DNA of 7,126 nt, taken from NCBI GenBank assembly GCA_900555815.1, contig USMR01000039.1:1-7126 (forward strand), written 5' to 3'. This document shows positions 6,043-7,126 of this stretch, piece by piece. Every line of letters begins with the position of its first letter. The first letter of the stretch is position 1. The translations under genes were made by a program, and so were the position numbers. Under the pieces are notes generated by a model, which ran no database searches, was not told the origin of the DNA, and saw only the letters and a program-made list of their open reading frames with translations. The stretch is from an uncultured Collinsella sp. (GTDB lineage: Bacteria; Actinomycetota; Coriobacteriia; Coriobacteriales; Coriobacteriaceae).

Positions 6043-7126
6043 TTACCCGCGCGGCTTGATTTTATCACGTAGCGACTTGAGGTTCTCCAGCGCCGCGTTA
6101 AGCGTCTCGTCTCGCTTGGCAAAGTGGAAACGAATCAGATGGTTGACGGGCTCGCGGAAGAAGCTCGAGCCGGGCACGGCGCCCACACCCACTTTAGACG
6201 CGAGGTCTTCACAGAACTCGAGGTCGCTGTCATAGCCAAACTCAGAGATGTCCATCATGACGTAGTAGGCGCCCTGCGGCACGTTATGCTCAAGACCGAT
6301 GCTGTCGAGTCCCTGACAGAACAGGTCGCGTTTGGCGGTATAGAGGTCGAGGACCTCATCGTAATAGCTGTCGTCGAAATTGAGGGCGGTGACGACGGCT
6401 TCCTGCAGGGGAGCGGCGGCGCCCACGGTGAGGAAGTCGTGGACCTTTTTGATGCGCTCGGTGATTTCGGCGGGAGCGATGGTGTAGCCTAGGCGCCAGC
6501 CGGTGATGGAGTAGGTCTTGGACAGCGAGCTGCAGCTGATGGTGCGCTCAAACATGCCGGGCAGCGTGGCCATATAGACGTGCTCGTGGGGCGCGTAGAC
6601 GATGTGCTCGTAGACCTCGTCGGTGATGCAGTAGGTGTCGTACTTTTTGCAGAGGTCGGCGATAAAGGTGAGCTCATCGCGTGTAAAGACCTTGCCGCAG
6701 GGGTTGGAAGGGTTGCACAGGACGATGGCCTTGGGGTCGTTGTCGCGGAAGGCCGCCTCGAGTGTCTCGCGGTCAAAGTCGAATGTGGGCGGGTTGAGCG
6801 GCACGTAGATGGGCTCGGCACCCGAAAGGATCGTGTCGGCGCCGTAGTTCTCGTAGAACGGCGAGAAGATGACGACCTTGTCGCCGGGGTTGGTGACCGT
6901 CATCATGGCGGCCATCATGGCCTCGGTAGAGCCGCAGGTGACTACGATATTCTCGTTGGGGTTCACCGGCATGCCCATAAAGTGCTCCTGTTTGGCGGCG
7001 AGCGCCTCGCGCATGGCCTGGGAGCCCCAGGTGATGGAGTACTGGTGATAGAGCGGCTTGGGATCGGCGGCGATGGTGCTCAGGCTGTTGAGCAGCTGCG
7101 CCGGGGGATCGAAGTCAGGGAAGCCC
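6043..7126 (-). CDS. Class I/II PLP-dependent aminotransferase (N-terminus outside window)
   Basis: A fold-type I aminotransferase of the AspC/kynurenine-aminotransferase-like group, transferring an amino group between an amino acid and a 2-oxo acid with pyridoxal phosphate. The frame runs to the window edge: before the Met encoded at 7014-7012, another 37 codons read GFPDFDPPAQLL... LYHQYSITWGSQA, the usual substrate-side start of the family. So about 360 residues are visible and only a short N-terminus is missing. Counting from that Met: cofactor-phosphate motif CGSTEA (27-32), NPSNPCGK (101-108), DEVYEHIVY (132-140), the Schiff-base lysine K166 in SLSKTYSITGWRLGY, and the C-terminal IRFHFAKR with the carboxylate-binding Arg. 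The stop is TAA (6045-6043), followed by the terminator at 5977-6017. Exact substrate cannot be told; the GFPDFDPP start recalls methionine/kynurenine-type enzymes, and aspartate or another aromatic amino acid is possible. Confidence 0.92.
   Translation of the reverse strand, partial: GFPDFDPPAQLLNSLSTIAADPKPLYHQYSITWGSQAMREALAAKQEHFMGMPVNPNENIVVTCGSTEAMMAAMMTVTNPGDKVVIFSPFYENYGADTILSGAEPIYVPLNPPTFDFDRETLEAAFRDNDPKAIVLCNPSNPCGKVFTRDELTFIADLCKKYDTYCITDEVYEHIVYAPHEHVYMATLPGMFERTISCSSLSKTYSITGWRLGYTIAPAEITERIKKVHDFLTVGAAAPLQEAVVTALNFDDSYYDEVLDLYTAKRDLFCQGLDSIGLEHNVPQGAYYVMMDISEFGYDSDLEFCEDLASKVGVGAVPGSSFFREPVNHLIRFHFAKRDETLNAALENLKSLRDKIKPRG

Overview
The window reads as two unrelated pieces of DNA joined inside one gene. 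Bases 1 to about 2063 look like Bacteroidales: AT-rich, with TAnnTTTG-type promoter boxes, no Shine-Dalgarno before the start codon, a TilS 3' end, and a Rho factor carrying the long disordered insertion typical of that phylum. From about 2097 to 7126 the DNA is GC-rich with C/G-ending codons, clear Shine-Dalgarno sites and TTGaca/TATAAT-like boxes. Its proteins look like those of a Coriobacteriia actinobacterium; a Collinsella-like gut organism is my best guess. The switch falls inside the rho reading frame, in the nearly universal [11 protein letters not shown] segment of Rho. The simplest reading is a metagenome assembly (or amplification) chimera formed at a conserved stretch. A true inter-phylum recombination is possible but less likely, because the flanking genes change identity at the same point.

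Layout. Region 1 (1-426): 3' end of tilS (tRNA-Ile lysidine synthetase), plus strand. Region 2 (427-623): intergenic, with two copies of the perfect Bacteroidetes -7 box TATATTTG and a possible 13-codon leader ORF before rho. Region 3 (624-2726): chimeric rho, with a Bacteroidales N-terminal two thirds (Rho_N, K- then Q/N-rich disordered region, RNA-binding domain, Walker A) and a Coriobacteriia C-terminal third (Walker B, R-loop and arginine finger). Region 4 (2727-3039): 313 bases without a gene, holding a likely rho terminator, a sigma70-type promoter and a leader with a small hairpin. Region 5 (3040-4897): two coupled plus-strand genes, an unrecognised Ala-rich protein with two N-terminal membrane helices and a VanZ-family membrane protein. 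A perfect bidirectional hairpin terminator ends this unit. Region 6 (5012-7126): two minus-strand genes, a ROK-family fructokinase-like sugar kinase and, upstream of it, a class I/II PLP aminotransferase cut by the window edge. A strong terminator separates them, so the kinase probably has its own promoter.

How the genes relate. tilS and rho are housekeeping functions of tRNA decoding and transcription termination. In the Coriobacteriia part, the Ala-rich protein and VanZ protein form one short operon convergent with the kinase. The kinase and aminotransferase are ordinary metabolic genes. I found no CRISPR array, transposon, tRNA or rRNA, and no convincing new defence or mobile system. The strongest observation is the inter-phylum junction itself.
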